Source of the DNA: CBIHNH01 sp966211425
GTDB taxonomy: Bacteria; Patescibacteriota; Saccharimonadia; Saccharimonadales; Saccharimonadaceae
Reading direction: 5' to 3'
DNA: 14,233 nt
Assembly (NCBI GenBank): GCA_966211425.1
Contig: CBIHNH010000017.1
Location: forward strand, 1 to 14,233
Part shown: positions 5,812-12,648 of the stretch, one piece after another
Layout of the letters: every line of letters starts with the position of its first letter
Numbering within the stretch: position 1 is the first letter of the stretch
Program-made: the position numbers and the translations under genes
Notes under the pieces: model-generated
The model's input: the letters and a program-made list of their open reading frames with translations, nothing else
Databases searched by the model: none
Told to the model about the DNA's origin: nothing

Positions 5812-7578
5812 GTGACACTCGTAAAATTTTGGTACCGACTCATATGTGAAATCGCCGTCTTGCTGTGCATGATCATCGGCGGCATCTGGATAGCCTCTAC
5901 ATTTTTCCTGCATAGCTCGATTCTTGAGCCTTTGCATGTTTCGACAACTACCGCGCTCATGCTGGCTATCACTGGGGTGGTTGCTGGCTCAATGGCCATC
6001 TTACAGCGCAAAAAAACCTACACCTGGGGGACATTTGCCGTCATCGTGTCGCTGAGCGTAACCATGCTCCTCGTCATCGCGAGTACGGGCAACCTCAGCT
6101 CGCCGTACCTGGCATTCTGGATGATGGTCGCTCTGTTTTCCGGGCTCATCGGACTACGTTCAGCGCTACCGGTTATCGGAGCTATCGCAGCCTATGGCGC
6201 CTACTTGTGGTATATGGATGAAGCAACGGTCGCAACCTGGGTAACGTTTGGGTTGAACTTCGTCCTGCCAGTCATCGTCGGTTACTTTATCTGGGCGCGT
6301 CGACTCCAGGGTCAAGATAGCTCTCCTTCAAAAATGTCTGCGCTGACACTCGAGCTCGACAAGGAATCAAACAAATCCGACATCGTCATCAACGCTATCG
6401 CAGACGGTGTAATCGCGATAGACCCTCGAGGCACCATCCAGCTCATCAATCCAGCCGCACAGCGAATCATCGGCTGGGGCGGAGAAGACGCGGTAACGCT
6501 CGACTACCGTTCAGTGCTCAAGATTATCAACAGCAAGAACGAAATCGTTGATGATCAGATTGACCCAGTGCAAAAATGCCTTCGCACGAACGAACCTGTC
6601 ATGAACAACGACCTGGGTATCCGGACCGTTTCGGGTAAACAGTTGCTCGCGTCCATATTGGTTTCGCCACTTGGAGCCGGCGGAAACGGTGTAATCATCG
6701 TCTTTCGTGACACAACCGCTCAGCACGCCGAAGAACGTGAACAAGCCGAATTCATCAGCACAGCCAGTCACGAGATGCGCACACCAGTCGCTGCGATTGA
6801 AGGCTACCTCGGCCTAGCACTCAACCCGCAGACGGCGACCATCGACGATAAGGCAAGGGCTTACCTCGCAAAGGCACACGAGGCCGCCCAACACCTTGGC
6901 CGCCTCTTCCAGGACCTCCTAGACGTCTCAAGGGCAGAGGATGGTCGGCTAAACAGCAAGCCCACCATCACGGATGTGACGGCTTTCATCCGAACGGTCC
7001 TCGAAGACTTTTCGGCGCAGTTCAATGAAAAAGGATTGTCGCTCATCTTTAAACCTCAAACGGCAAGCGTATCAAACCAGACAATAACGCCGCTCTTCTA
7101 CGCAAACGTTGACCTTGACCATCTACGCGAAGTCATCACCAACCTCGTCACAAACGCCATCAAATACACCAAAGAAGGTTCCGTAACCGTTGACGTCACC
7201 GGTGACGATCAACACGTCTTCGTCAGCGTCAAAGATACTGGTCTCGGCATCCCAGCAGAAGACATGTCGCACCTGTTTCAAAAGTTCTACCGCGTCGATA
7301 ACTCCGATACCCGCGAAATCGGTGGTACCGGTCTTGGGCTTTATCTGGCGCGTCGCCTCTGCGAAGCGATGGATGGACATCTCAATGTCGAGAGCGCCTA
7401 CGGTGAGGGAAGCACCTTTACCGTGGATGTACCGCGAGTCACAAAAGAGGATGCGCTTAATGCCGTCCGACCAACACAAGCCCCAGTGGAGCCACAGGCA
7501 CAGCAGCCAGCGCCACCGACCGAGCCCCAGGCACCCCCGGCTGAACCCCAAGTTCCACAGCCAAATCAGCAAACCTAA
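5812..7578 (+). CDS. Multi-helix PAS-domain sensor histidine kinase with proline-rich tail, 588 aa
   Basis: The GTG start follows AGG at 5800-5802. The first about 165 residues hold five or six hydrophobic helices (about 11-33, 43-63, 72-92, 97-115, 118-135, 143-162), an integral-membrane sensor with little outside loop. A PAS domain follows (about 185-300: VINAIADGVIAIDPRGTIQLIN). HisKA has His320 in STASHEMRTPVAA. HATPase_c has the N box ITNLVTNAIKYT (442-453), G1 DTGLGIP (475-481), F box KFYRVD and G2 GGTGLGL (504-510). Residues 553-588 are a Pro/Gln/Ala-rich tail, unusual after a kinase core. A receiver gene with a much longer proline-rich tail follows after 48 bp, so it is the likely partner. 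Confidence 0.94.
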   Translation: MTLVKFWYRLICEIAVLLCMIIGGIWIASTFFLHSSILEPLHVSTTTALMLAITGVVAGSMAILQRKKTYTWGTFAVIVSLSVTMLLVIASTGNLSSPYLAFWMMVALFSGLIGLRSALPVIGAIAAYGAYLWYMDEATVATWVTFGLNFVLPVIVGYFIWARRLQGQDSSPSKMSALTLELDKESNKSDIVINAIADGVIAIDPRGTIQLINPAAQRIIGWGGEDAVTLDYRSVLKIINSKNEIVDDQIDPVQKCLRTNEPVMNNDLGIRTVSGKQLLASILVSPLGAGGNGVIIVFRDTTAQHAEEREQAEFISTASHEMRTPVAAIEGYLGLALNPQTATIDDKARAYLAKAHEAAQHLGRLFQDLLDVSRAEDGRLNSKPTITDVTAFIRTVLEDFSAQFNEKGLSLIFKPQTASVSNQTITPLFYANVDLDHLREVITNLVTNAIKYTKEGSVTVDVTGDDQHVFVSVKDTGLGIPAEDMSHLFQKFYRVDNSDTREIGGTGLGLYLARRLCEAMDGHLNVESAYGEGSTFTVDVPRVTKEDALNAVRPTQAPVEPQAQQPAPPTEPQAPPAEPQVPQPNQQT

Positions 7579-7626
7579 AACAAAGGTATAGCTTTTTTAC
7601 CGATAAGTTTTTACAATGGAGATAAT

Positions 7627-8499
7627 ATGACAAAGATTATGCTTGTCGAAGACGACAAAAGCCTCCGCGAGATTTATGGTGTTCGACTACTCGCCGAAGG
7701 TTACGATATCGTCTCAGCCGGTGACGGTGAAGAAGCCCTAGCGATGGCCATCAAGGAACGTCCACAGCTGATAGTCAGCGACGTTATGATGCCAAAAATC
7801 AGTGGCTTTGACATGCTCGATATCCTTCGTTCAACGACAGAAACCAAAAACATCAAAGTAATCATGATGACCGCGCTGAGCAGCGAGGATCAACGGCAGC
7901 GCGGCGAGACACTAGGCGCGGATCGCTACCTCGTTAAGTCTCAGGTAGGCATCGAAGATGTTGTCCGGGTTGTCCACGAGGTACTTGAAGATGCCCAACC
8001 GGCCCCAGCTCCTGCCGCCGCACCTGTGTCGGCACCTGCTGCAGCTCCGCAACAAACCGTCCCACCTCGTCCTGAGGCGCCATCTCAGCCACAACCTGTT
8101 GTACCGACACCGCAGCCACCCGTAGCGCCCGCACCGGTTCCGCAGCCCCCTGTAGCATCTCCGGCTCCGATGCCTATACCTCAACCGGCGCCTCCACCGC
8201 AAACGCCGAAACCCGCCTCCATCAAGACGCGCATCATACAACCGATAGACAACCCAAACAGCAAGCCAGTCGATATCAACGAACTGCTCGATCGTGAACT
8301 CGCAAAAGAAGCCGGCATTTCTGAAGAAAGCCGTCCAGAGGTACAAACCACTGATCAGGAAAAGCAAGCCATCAACGAACAGATAGCAAACTTTACACCC
8401 GGTGAGATTACGGCTGATCCATCGTTGACGTTCGAGCTACCAGACGACGGATCCGTGCCGCCACCTCCACCACCGCCGCCTACGCCACCGAACGCATAG
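7627..8499 (+). CDS. Response regulator with N-terminal receiver and long proline-rich C-terminal region, 290 aa
   Basis: Residues 1-120 form an intact receiver: Asp9/Asp10 (VEDDKS), phospho-acceptor Asp52 (IVSDVMMPKISG), Thr82 and Lys104 (RYLVKSQ). Residues 124-200 are almost entirely Pro, Ala, Gln and Val. A short more ordered stretch follows (about 203-275, with VDINELLDRELAKEAG), and the protein ends in an eight-proline run plus TPPNA. There is no DNA-binding domain. The tail matches the composition of the tail on the upstream kinase, hinting at a shared binding partner or localisation role (inference). TACAAT at 7612-7617 and GGAG at 7617-7620 overlap, so the gene might have its own near-leaderless start or be read from the kinase transcript. 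Confidence 0.9.
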   Translation: MTKIMLVEDDKSLREIYGVRLLAEGYDIVSAGDGEEALAMAIKERPQLIVSDVMMPKISGFDMLDILRSTTETKNIKVIMMTALSSEDQRQRGETLGADRYLVKSQVGIEDVVRVVHEVLEDAQPAPAPAAAPVSAPAAAPQQTVPPRPEAPSQPQPVVPTPQPPVAPAPVPQPPVASPAPMPIPQPAPPPQTPKPASIKTRIIQPIDNPNSKPVDINELLDRELAKEAGISEESRPEVQTTDQEKQAINEQIANFTPGEITADPSLTFELPDDGSVPPPPPPPPTPPNA

Positions 8500-8501
8500 C
8501 G

Positions 8502-8507
8502 TATACT
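8502..8507 (+). promoter_or_regulatory. -10 box (TATACT) seven bases from the pseudouridine synthase start
   Basis: TATACT ends at 8507 and ATG begins at 8515, so transcription should start at or one base before the A of ATG. No SD and no good -35 are seen. Confidence 0.5.
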
Positions 8508-8514
8508 TATCTCT

Positions 8515-9207
8515 ATGAATGAGACCGGTACGACTCGTGCCAACAAATACTTAGCCCATGCTACCGGCATCAGTCGTCGCGAGGCTGACAACGCCATTGC
8601 AGCCGGCCGAGTCGTTATCGACGGCAAAAAAGCCGGCATGGGTTCGCAGGTGCCTGCTGGGGCAGTTGTATTGCTCGACGGAAAGCCTATCGGCGAGCAG
8701 CAAGCGTACACCTACCTCGCGCTGCATAAGCCAGTCGGCTACGTTTGCTCTCGCAAGCGACAGGGCGATTATCCGACTATTTATGAACTCCTTCCGCCAG
8801 AACAGCGCAAGCTCAAACCGGTCGGGCGACTCGACCGCGACAGCTCGGGCGTTCTTATATTGACCGACGACGGCGACTTTGCCCACCGCATGACTCATCC
8901 GAAGTTTCAAAAACGCAAACTCTATGAAGTCGAACTAGACCGGGATCTCGAGCCCCTCCATCAGCAGATGATCAACGACTACGGTATATCCCTCGAAGAC
9001 GGCTCGAGCAAGCTGACACTCGAAAGGATGAACGATAAAGACCGCAATACATGGCGCGTCACGATGAGTGAGGGTCGAAATCGACAGATACGGCGTACAT
9101 TTGCAGCACTCGGCTACACTGTAACGAAACTACACAGGACAGACTTTGGGCCATACAGTCTAAACGGACTTGCGTCCGGCAAGACCCAGCCCGTAAGCAA
9201 TGCCTAG
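8515..9207 (+). CDS. Pseudouridine synthase of the RsuA/RluB/RluF family, 230 aa
   Basis: It isomerises uridine to pseudouridine in rRNA. Residues about 8-55 are an S4 RNA-binding domain (RANKYLAHATGISRREADN...GRVVIDGK). The catalytic domain has the family motif GRLDRDSSGVLILT with catalytic Asp107, and the conserved C-terminal motif SEGRNRQIRRTFAALGY. Length is typical. Assignment to 16S (RsuA) or 23S (RluB) substrate cannot be made from sequence alone, so no symbol is given. ATG 8515 is the natural start because the S4 domain begins just after it, and the gene appears leaderless. Its last 48 bases overlap tail to tail with the convergent small gene ending at 9160. Confidence 0.95.
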   Translation: MNETGTTRANKYLAHATGISRREADNAIAAGRVVIDGKKAGMGSQVPAGAVVLLDGKPIGEQQAYTYLALHKPVGYVCSRKRQGDYPTIYELLPPEQRKLKPVGRLDRDSSGVLILTDDGDFAHRMTHPKFQKRKLYEVELDRDLEPLHQQMINDYGISLEDGSSKLTLERMNDKDRNTWRVTMSEGRNRQIRRTFAALGYTVTKLHRTDFGPYSLNGLASGKTQPVSNA

Positions 9208-9441
9208 CCGTTCTTGCTGTGTCAGCTCCAGCCGATTCAGGTCATCGAATGATTGCTTGTTCTCGGTCAGCTGTACTGCGCGGAGCTCCGCATCAGTCGC
9301 ATCCAAAATGTCCTGGACGTCTCGCGGGACGGGGAGGCTCAGCGCAAGCGCACGTAAAGCGACTCGCCCGGCTCGTTCCTTGAGCTCTACCGGAAACACT
9401 TCGAGAGGTACGGTTTCACCAGGTATAACTTCGCGACCCAT
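9160..9441 (-). CDS. Small hypothetical protein, 93 aa
   Basis: The frame is open further upstream, but a perfect consensus promoter (minus strand, 9479 to 9451) sits over that part, so translation must begin at ATG 9447 or 9441. With predicted transcription start near 9444, the 9441 start (MGREVIPGETVPLEVF) fits a leaderless mRNA. The protein is soluble: a short beta-like N terminus, then helices (ELKERAGRVALRALALSL; VQDILDATDAELRAVQL; LTQQERLGIAYGLGL). No known family is recognised. It is divergent from der, sharing promoter DNA with it, and its 3' end overlaps the pseudouridine synthase gene by 48 bp. The strong promoter suggests it is well expressed. Confidence 0.65.
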   Translation of the reverse strand: MGREVIPGETVPLEVFPVELKERAGRVALRALALSLPVPRDVQDILDATDAELRAVQLTENKQSFDDLNRLELTQQERLGIAYGLGLAGRKSV

Positions 9442-9450
9442 AATCATACT

Positions 9451-9479
9451 ATTATAGCAAATATTTTTACTATTGTCAA
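9451..9479 (-). promoter_or_regulatory. Perfect consensus sigma-70-type promoter for the 93-aa gene
   Basis: On the minus strand TTGACA (9479-9474), 17-nt spacer, TATAAT (9456-9451), with an additional TG giving an extended -10 (TGCTATAAT). Predicted start is near 9444. Confidence 0.85.
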
Positions 9480-9501
9480 TATAGGGCACCTCTGTTACAA
9501 T
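9473..9501 (+). promoter_or_regulatory. Promoter for der, overlapping the divergent promoter
   Basis: TTGTCA (9473-9478), 17-nt spacer, TACAAT (9496-9501) with TG extension (TGTTACAAT). The -35 hexamer shares five base pairs with the -35 of the divergent minus-strand promoter. ATG 9509 is seven bases beyond the -10. Confidence 0.75.
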
Positions 9502-9508
9502 AGAGGTA

Positions 9509-10918
9509 ATGAGTAAGCTCCCCGCTGTAGCAATCGTTGGCCAGACTAACGTAGGCAAGAGTAGCCTGTTTAATCGCCTCTATGGATCACAAGAGGCGAT
9601 TGTTGCGCGTGAAGCGGGCACGACCCGAGACAATGTTGTTCGCCGCATAACCGACAACAACAAGCACTTCTGGCTTGTCGACACGGCCGGCCTGAAATCC
9701 GCTGAGGATGAGTTCGAAGCCAGCATTCAGGAACAGATCACCGAAGCGGTTGAGCTAGCAGACGTCATCATGGTCGTCGTTGACAGCACGATTTATCCAA
9801 GTGATGAGGATCGTCGTATCGCAAAAACAGCGCTAAAGAGCAAAAAGCCAGTTATTCTCGTTCTCAATAAAACCGACCTCAAGGGCTCACTCGAGAACGA
9901 CGAGTTCCTTCGACTCGGCATCAAGACTATCGTCCGTACGAGCGCCGAGCACAACCAAGGCACGAGGCGACTACTCGATACTGTTACCGCAGAACTTCCC
10001 GCCGTCACGGAGACTGAGCCCGATGAAGTCCTACGTATCGCTCTCGTTGGACGACCAAACGTTGGCAAAAGCAACCTATTTAACACGCTCGCCGGTAAAC
10101 AACAGGCGATTGTCGCCAATATAGCCGGTACGACCAGAGACGTGAACCGCGTCGCCGTTCGCTATCATGAGCGCGATATCGAACTGCTCGACACCGCCGG
10201 TATCCGCCGTTCCGGAAAACAAGAGGTTGGCATCGAAAAGTTTTCCGTCCTCCGGACGCTCCAGGCGGTTGAAGAAGCTGATATCTGCCTGCTTCTCATG
10301 GATGTCAACGAGCTCAATACCCAGCTCGACCAAAAGATCGCTGGGCTGATCAAAGAAGCCGGCAAAGGCCTCGTTATCGTCGTCAGTAAATGGGACAGTG
10401 TCGAAGACCGCGATGCCTACACGAGGGATGCGCTCGCACCACAGATTGCTCGGAACTTTGCGTTCGTTCCGTGGGCACCGCTCGTATTTACCAGCTCAGT
10501 GACCGGCCAGAACGTCACGAAGCTCTTCGATGTTGCGCTTCAGATCGACGAACGCCGTCACTCTCAACTCAAGACAACAGAGCTCAACCGTGTCCTTCAG
10601 GCCTGCGTACGCAAGCACCCGCCAGCCGGCCTCAAGAACACCATGCCAAAACTGCGCTATATGGTACAAACCGACGTTGGGCCACCGTGGTTCGTTATCT
10701 TTGGCGCCAACCTCAAGTTCCTCCACTGGTCCTACAAGCGTTACCTCGAGCGTAGCGTCCGCGACGCACACGACTTTAGCGGCACGCCGATCATGTTCTC
10801 TTTCCGTGACGAAAAGCAGATCAAAAGCAACCGTGAACGAGTAAAGCAGGGTAAAGAACCTGTTACAAAGGCCTACAAGGCCCGCAAGGAAGCTGAAAAG
10901 CAAAGCAAAGAGGACTAG
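9509..10918 (+). CDS. der: Ribosome-associated GTPase Der (EngA), 469 aa
   Basis: Der is an essential double GTPase for 50S ribosomal subunit assembly. The first G domain has GQTNVGKS (11-18), DTAG (58-61) and NKTD (120-123). The second has GRPNVGKS (181-188), DTAG (228-231) and SKWD (293-296). A KH-like RNA-binding domain follows (about 345-450), ending in a Lys-rich tail. All nucleotide-binding motifs are intact and the length is typical. No SD precedes ATG 9509, and the -10 is seven bases away, so the mRNA is probably leaderless. pth begins 2 bp after the stop, so the two form an operon. Confidence 0.98.
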   Translation: MSKLPAVAIVGQTNVGKSSLFNRLYGSQEAIVAREAGTTRDNVVRRITDNNKHFWLVDTAGLKSAEDEFEASIQEQITEAVELADVIMVVVDSTIYPSDEDRRIAKTALKSKKPVILVLNKTDLKGSLENDEFLRLGIKTIVRTSAEHNQGTRRLLDTVTAELPAVTETEPDEVLRIALVGRPNVGKSNLFNTLAGKQQAIVANIAGTTRDVNRVAVRYHERDIELLDTAGIRRSGKQEVGIEKFSVLRTLQAVEEADICLLLMDVNELNTQLDQKIAGLIKEAGKGLVIVVSKWDSVEDRDAYTRDALAPQIARNFAFVPWAPLVFTSSVTGQNVTKLFDVALQIDERRHSQLKTTELNRVLQACVRKHPPAGLKNTMPKLRYMVQTDVGPPWFVIFGANLKFLHWSYKRYLERSVRDAHDFSGTPIMFSFRDEKQIKSNRERVKQGKEPVTKAYKARKEAEKQSKED

Positions 10919-10920
10919 CC

Positions 10921-11475
10921 ATGAAACTCATCATCGGCCTCGGTAACCCAGAAGAGCGCTACGCGAAAACCCGACATAATATCGGGTTTTGGATGCTGGA
11001 TACGTATACAGGCGCACATGATGTAGATTTTCAGAACAAAGATAAGTTCCGAGCGCATATCGCTGAGCTCAACATTGACGGCGAAAAGGTCATACTCGCG
11101 AAACCAACGACATACTATAACAACGTCGGCGAAGCAGGACGGTTGATTGTTGATTTTTACAAGATTGCACCAGAAGACATCCTGATCATTCACGACGAGC
11201 TCGCGCTACCGTTCGGAACCATCCGAACCCGTATCGGCGGCTCTGACGCTGGCAATAACGGCATCAAGTCGATAAACCAACATCTCGGACATGAGACTGC
11301 CCGTATCCGGATCGGTGTCTATAACGAGCTGCGCGATAAAATCGATGATGCGGATTTCGTCCTCAGCAACTTCACCAAAACCGAGAGTGACGTGCTTCAC
11401 GCAGCATCAAAAAAAGTCATCGACATCATCAATGACTTTATCTCCGGCAATTTCACCCACACGACACACATCTAG
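10921..11475 (+). CDS. pth: Peptidyl-tRNA hydrolase, 184 aa
   Basis: Pth cleaves the ester bond of peptidyl-tRNA released by stalled ribosomes, recycling tRNA. The N-terminal LIIGLGNPEERYAKTRHNIGF carries catalytic His19 and Asn9. Asp92 in HDELALPFG and Asn68 in TTYYNNVGEAG match conserved active-site positions. The usual GGSxGHNGLKS motif reads GGSDAGNNGIKS, so the His in it is replaced by Asn112 while the following Asn113 is kept. Length is typical. The ATG is 2 bp after the der stop with GAGGA upstream, giving coupled translation. A strong terminator follows. Confidence 0.96.
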   Translation: MKLIIGLGNPEERYAKTRHNIGFWMLDTYTGAHDVDFQNKDKFRAHIAELNIDGEKVILAKPTTYYNNVGEAGRLIVDFYKIAPEDILIIHDELALPFGTIRTRIGGSDAGNNGIKSINQHLGHETARIRIGVYNELRDKIDDADFVLSNFTKTESDVLHAASKKVIDIINDFISGNFTHTTHI

Positions 11476-11492
11476 GAAATAGGGGGTAGGGG

Positions 11493-11537
11493 AAGGACGG
11501 CCCGGAGCATACGCGCTCCATGGGCCGTCCTTCTTTT
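11493..11537 (+). terminator. Rho-independent terminator of der-pth
   Basis: AAGGACGGCCC (11493-11503) pairs with GGGCCGTCCTT (11522-11532), enclosing a second stem GGAGC/GCTCC (11504-11508 with 11515-11519), with a 2-nt bulge, then CTTTT. It separates der-pth from the convergent membrane-protein genes. Confidence 0.9.
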
Positions 11538-11544
11538 GGGGCGC

Positions 11545-11823
11545 TCATCCCTCAAGCCTTTCCGCAATCAACCATTCGAACACGTAGAACGCGAAAAGCA
11601 AGTAGCAGTAGAGCGACAGACCGATGTTAGCCCAAGCGAACAGCATGAGTACGACCCAGAGAGATGAGACAAACATCGTCCCGTTCGGCTCAAACAGCGT
11701 CAGAACACCCAGACAGAGCACTGAACAGAGGAGGCTGCCGAAAAACAGCGACCCGGAGGCAATCACGTACGGATCGATCTGTCGTTCACCTCCGTCGCGA
11801 CGGTACATGAGCCAGTCGAGCAT
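11545..11823 (-). CDS. Small membrane protein, 92 aa
   Basis: ATG 11823 has a strong AGGAGG six bases upstream. The N-terminal 19 residues are charged and cytoplasmic-looking (MLDWLMYRRDGGERQ). Hydrophobic segments span about 20-44 and 51-85, the second long enough for one long helix or two. Cys residues occur in the first helix, and the C terminus is short and acidic. No family is recognised. It starts 19 bp after the stop of the 81-aa membrane gene on the same strand, so the two are an operon and may form a complex. Confidence 0.75.
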   Translation of the reverse strand: MLDWLMYRRDGGERQIDPYVIASGSLFFGSLLCSVLCLGVLTLFEPNGTMFVSSLWVVLMLFAWANIGLSLYCYLLFAFYVFEWLIAERLEG

Positions 11824-11842
11824 GCGTTACCTCCTGATTCCT

Positions 11843-12088
11843 CTATCGACGCCGTGTCACTACGCGCAGGTACGCGTAGACAACGTAGGCAATGCTTGCG
11901 TACATCAGGATCGTGAAAAATCCTCGGATGAGCTGTGCGCTCAACATGTCACTCGGCTCGATGATGAGAAGCGCCATCGCGCTCACTGCGTAGCTGACCA
12001 TCGAGGCCAGCGCCACCATGCACCACCGGATAACCACCGGATCGGTTTCCGTCTGCGGTCGATAGACCGGGAAAAACATCCAGAACAT
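11843..12088 (-). CDS. Small membrane protein, 81 aa
   Basis: ATG 12088 has AGGAGG six bases upstream. A Pro-containing N terminus (MFWMFFPVYRPQTETDPV) precedes two helices, about 20-43 and 52-74, and a basic C-terminal end (RVVTRRR), so both ends are probably cytoplasmic. It is the first gene of a two-gene minus-strand operon with the 92-aa protein. It lies downstream of the structured RNA stretch at 12203-12593 on the same strand, with its own possible -10 at 12131-12126. No family is recognised. Confidence 0.75.
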   Translation of the reverse strand: MFWMFFPVYRPQTETDPVVIRWCMVALASMVSYAVSAMALLIIEPSDMLSAQLIRGFFTILMYASIAYVVYAYLRVVTRRR

Positions 12089-12125
12089 GTACTGCCTCCT
12101 ATCAAAAACATCGGGCTTGCAGGCC

Positions 12126-12131
12126 AGTATA
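12126..12131 (-). promoter_or_regulatory. -10 box (TATACT) for the small membrane protein operon
   Basis: The minus strand reads GAGTATACTGG, with TATACT from 12131 to 12126. Predicted start near 12119 leaves a leader of about 30 nt carrying AGGAGG. The -35 is weak. The interval 12132-12202 shows nothing else I can support. Confidence 0.45.
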
Positions 12132-12202
12132 CTCTAAAGCCTTACCAAATAAAATCATTCCTATTTCGTCAATGTTATTGCATAAGACTGAAATTTCACA
12201 TA

Positions 12203-12236
12203 AAAAATAACCCTGACATATGCCGGGGTTATTTTT
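12203..12236 (-). terminator. Terminator at the 3' end of the candidate structured RNA
   Basis: On the minus strand AAAAATAACCC (12236-12226) pairs with GGGTTATTTTT (12213-12203), with a 12-nt loop and more T residues beyond. No plus-strand gene runs into it, so it fits a minus-strand transcript from the promoter at 12628-12600. Confidence 0.75.
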
Positions 12237-12593
12237 CTTATATCCAATTCATCGAAAGGTACCAGGTAAGGGTGGGCATCACCTGGCACCATTCGACCCT
12301 TCAACCCACCCGGGCTACTCGCTGCAAAGCGCTACTGATGTATTTAGGTACGCATCGTGCGCCTGGATAAATCCAGTTCTTCATACTTGCAATACGCGAA
12401 GACCGCCTGAAAAATCGGGATCCCTGTCACCTCGCAAAAGAATAACAGGGGGTTAAAGGGGTTAGTATGCACGTGAACGTTTATAGTTGCTCAAAGTGGA
12501 GGGTAGAAAACTTCGAAGCACATTCACGCGCACTCTAACTTACGTTAGAATTGGGGGTATAAGGTGCGTTTGACCGCTTAACGCGATCAACCA
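12203..12593 (-). ncRNA. Candidate structured non-coding RNA, about 390 nt, family not recognised
   Basis: The stretch has no supportable open frame, but on the minus strand it is bounded by a good promoter (12628-12600) and a terminator (12236-12203). It can fold extensively. Helices are: 12590-12583 with 12577-12570 (8 bp, loop GTTAA); TCTAAC-GTAA-GTTAGA at 12549-12534, capped by a GNRA loop and continued by CGCAC (12568-12564) with GTGCG (12533-12529); 12528-12520 with 12480-12472 (9 bp, one G-U); a long-range helix 12460-12450 with 12307-12297 (11 bp, one G-U); CTGGA/TCCAG (12376-12363); and a helix 12296-12281 with 12267-12252 (15 bp around one U-U mismatch). The size would suit tmRNA or RNase P RNA, but I see no tRNA-like ends with CCA, no tag frame and no RNase P core sequence. 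It may instead be a long leader for the membrane operon. Confidence 0.6.
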
Positions 12594-12599
12594 TGCAGT

Positions 12600-12628
12600 A
12601 TATTAGCACGGTTTTTACATAAAGTCAA
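12600..12628 (-). promoter_or_regulatory. Promoter of the candidate structured RNA
   Basis: On the minus strand TTGACT (12628-12623), 17-nt spacer, TAATAT (12605-12600), with TG upstream making an extended -10. Predicted start near 12593. It lies in the 55-bp space divergent from dprA. Confidence 0.75.
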
Positions 12629-12648
12629 TACTATTTAACACAATACTC

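Noticed and set aside
7912..8367. 151-codon minus-strand frame rich in Arg, Trp and Leu
   Set aside because: It is the antisense of the proline-rich coding region; its composition is explained by reading CCX codons in reverse.
9442..9558. Upstream extension of the 93-aa minus-strand frame
   Set aside because: This part lies over a perfect consensus promoter for the same gene and over the start of der, so it cannot be in the mRNA from that promoter.
11624..12370. 248-codon open frame on the plus strand
   Set aside because: It runs antisense through two small membrane protein genes that have strong SD sites, and continues through the terminator and structured region. Its translation is Arg/His/Pro-rich, as expected of a shadow frame.
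12203..12593. tmRNA or RNase P RNA as the identity of the non-coding stretch
   Set aside because: The length fits, but I found no tRNA-like acceptor ends, T-loop with CCA, tag reading frame, or conserved RNase P core such as GGAAAGTCC on either strand. A strongly diverged form cannot be fully excluded without a covariance search.
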